In this document: in pieces, positions 62,767 to 64,000 of the stretch
Numbering within the stretch: the first letter of the stretch is position 1
How the letters are laid out: each line of letters begins with the position of its first letter
Assembly: GCF_003515705.1 (NCBI RefSeq)
Contig: NZ_QWEH01000001.1
Coordinates: 372,001 to 436,000 of the forward strand
Direction of reading: 5' to 3'
Source of the DNA: Oceanobacillus profundus
Lineage (GTDB): Bacteria > Bacillota > Bacilli > Bacillales > Amphibacillaceae
Length of the DNA: 64,000 bases
The notes under the pieces: model-generated
Seen by the model: only the letters and a program-made list of their open reading frames with translations
Told to the model about the DNA's origin: nothing
Database searches by the model: none
Made by a program: the position numbers and the translations under genes

Positions 62767-63663
62767 ATGGGAACAAAGAAAGTAGGTTTTCTTGGATTAG
62801 GGAATATGGGTTTTCCAATGGCAAGCAATTTAATGAGAGCAGGTTATACCGTATACGGAGTAGATGTAAACAAAGAAAATGAAAAAAGATTTGCTGAAAT
62901 AGGCGGGATGGTTGGGTTCACTTCAGCAACATTAGCAAGTGAAGTAAATATCATTTTTACTAGTTTACCAACACCAAAGGTCGTAGAGGATGTTTATTTA
63001 GGAATCGAGGGTCTTGTGGAAAACGGAAAACCACCCTTAACTTTAATTGACTTAAGCACAATCTCACCAGAACTAAATAAAAAAGTAGCAAAAGCAGCAT
63101 TGGAAAAGGGGATTCAGTACTTGGGAGCTCCGGTTAGTGGAAGTGTAGCTGGAGCAGAGGCAGCAACGCTGAGTGTGATGGTTGGAGGAGATAAAACAAC
63201 ATATGGCTCCGCATTACCGTACCTTGAAACAATCGGAAAAAATATATTTCATGTTGGAGAAGATCACGGATTAGGAACTATTGTTAAATTAATTAATAAC
63301 CTAATGGCTGGAATTCATACACAGGCTGTCGCAGAAGCACTATCTATCGCAGATGCAGCAGGTTTGGACCATGAAATTGTTTATAGAATTGTAAATGTCA
63401 GTACAGGTCAAAGCGGCATTTTTACTAGAAACTACAAAAATTTTATTGCTCAGGATGAATATTATGAAGGGGCTTTTACTACAGCACTACTATTAAAAGA
63501 CTTAAAACTTGCGAACCATGTTTCGAATTCATTTGAGGGTAAATTACCATTGGGTGAAGAACTAGTAAATTACCTTGAATCAAATATTGAGGAGTATGCA
63601 GATAAGGACATTTCTTCAGCCTATCTTATGCTAACAGAAGAAAAGGTGAAATTAGGTAAATAG
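62767..63663 (+). CDS. mmsB: 3-hydroxyisobutyrate dehydrogenase family protein
   Basis: NAD(P)-dependent beta-hydroxyacid dehydrogenase, 298 aa. N-terminal Rossmann motif GFLGLGNMGFPMASNLMRAG, substrate-binding LGAPVSGSVAGAEAATLSVM and the catalytic lysine in IVKLINNLMAG near residue 176. Family members include 3-hydroxyisobutyrate, tartronate-semialdehyde and glyoxylate reductases. The following semialdehyde dehydrogenase makes oxidation of 3-hydroxyisobutyrate to methylmalonate semialdehyde the best fit (valine degradation). AGGAGGG precedes the ATG. Likely repressed by the divergent TetR protein. Confidence 0.85.
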   Translation: MGTKKVGFLGLGNMGFPMASNLMRAGYTVYGVDVNKENEKRFAEIGGMVGFTSATLASEVNIIFTSLPTPKVVEDVYLGIEGLVENGKPPLTLIDLSTISPELNKKVAKAALEKGIQYLGAPVSGSVAGAEAATLSVMVGGDKTTYGSALPYLETIGKNIFHVGEDHGLGTIVKLINNLMAGIHTQAVAEALSIADAAGLDHEIVYRIVNVSTGQSGIFTRNYKNFIAQDEYYEGAFTTALLLKDLKLANHVSNSFEGKLPLGEELVNYLESNIEEYADKDISSAYLMLTEEKVKLGK

Positions 63664-63691
63664 ATATATCCAAAATGGGAGGTTTGTTTAA

Positions 63692-64000
63692 ATGACGACA
63701 TTAAAGTTAGATACAGTAACCCACTATATTAATGGGGAAAAAGTAAAAGGGAATAACGATAAATATGGTTTTGTATACAGCCCATCCACGGGCAAGCGAA
63801 TAGCTGCTGTTCCTTATGCTTCTGCTGAAGAAGTGGATGAGACCGTACAGTTAGCGAAAAAAGCTGCTGCAAAATGGGCAAAAACCTCTGTGGGAAAAAG
63901 AGTTGAAGTTCTTTTTAAATTCCGCCAATTATTAGTAGAGAATACAGATGAATTGGCACAGCTAATTGGGAAGGAAAATGGGAAAACGATCTCTGATGCA
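63692..64000 (+). CDS. mmsA: CoA-acylating methylmalonate-semialdehyde dehydrogenase (truncated by window end)
   Basis: The first 103 residues of an aldehyde dehydrogenase superfamily member. VTHYINGEKVKG, YSPSTGKRIAAVPYASAEEV and the segment reading KRVEVLFKFRQLLVENTDEL match the MmsA/IolA type, which converts (methyl)malonate semialdehyde with CoA to propionyl- or acetyl-CoA. The catalytic cysteine lies beyond the window, so activity cannot be judged. GGGAGG precedes the ATG, 28 bp after mmsB, so the two form an operon. Confidence 0.85.
   Translation, partial: MTTLKLDTVTHYINGEKVKGNNDKYGFVYSPSTGKRIAAVPYASAEEVDETVQLAKKAAAKWAKTSVGKRVEVLFKFRQLLVENTDELAQLIGKENGKTISDA

Overview
The window reads as chromosome of a low-GC, endospore-forming member of the Bacillaceae, most like Oceanobacillus or Virgibacillus. 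This is inference from gene content and order. The spore-germination pair cwlJ-gerQ is present, as is the Bacillus-type block hemQ, pta, lipL, ywfO, ywgA, ywhD, pbpG, ywiB, argS. SAM-I and yybP-ykoY riboswitches and strong Shine-Dalgarno sites also fit. No rRNA, tRNA, intact insertion sequence, prophage, CRISPR array or recognisable defence island is visible.

Region by region. 1-8.7 kb: a truncated peptide/nickel-type ABC permease, a nitronate monooxygenase, a three-gene TAXI-TRAP uptake system (binding protein, DUF1850, fused permease), a MATE exporter and a membrane-anchored lysozyme-like protein. 8.7-19.7 kb: RidA, Fe-alcohol dehydrogenase, DUF1450, an MFS exporter, a DUF1002 secreted protein behind a structured leader, a LysM-3D wall protein, the threonine-to-glycine pair kbl-tdh, an ABC-F ATPase and a permuted papain-like protein. 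19.8-26.6 kb: ypmR-ypmS, then sulfur-amino-acid genes: metY behind a SAM-I riboswitch, rarD, and a methionine gamma-lyase with a good cre site. 27-37.4 kb: cardiolipin synthase, acyl-CoA thioesterase, HxlR regulator, aminopeptidase, RecQ, BrnQ and a CPA1 antiporter. 37.4-48.8 kb: phosphoglucomutase, a TerC protein under a Mn-type riboswitch, DUF4003, OsmC, an acyltransferase, YjiH, UbiB-phasin, a 350-bp highly structured intergenic tract and an unlisted 56-aa gene. 49-62 kb: ywdI-ywdK, gerQ-cwlJ and the conserved heme, acetate, lipoate, cell-wall and argS block. 62-64 kb: a TetR regulator divergent from a valine/beta-hydroxyacid catabolic operon (3-hydroxyisobutyrate dehydrogenase, CoA-acylating semialdehyde dehydrogenase) that runs off the end.

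The protein genes are largely ordinary. The less explained material lies between genes. It includes an interspersed repeat of about 370 bp with three copies and one remnant, whose hairpins show compensatory change and hairpin-by-hairpin loss; one copy lies inside the metY leader. There are two separate loci of exactly 41-bp-period direct repeats sharing two anchor motifs, each abutting the stop codon of a minus-strand gene. A 138-bp element has perfect 11-bp terminal inverted repeats. Structured leaders precede the DUF1002 gene and recQ. Two micro-ORFs, one a pure AUG-stop, lie in the leader of the valine operon. MetY carries a C-terminal Rossmann/CoA-binding-like extension. No new multi-gene system was identified with confidence; the repeat and RNA findings are the best candidates for something undescribed.
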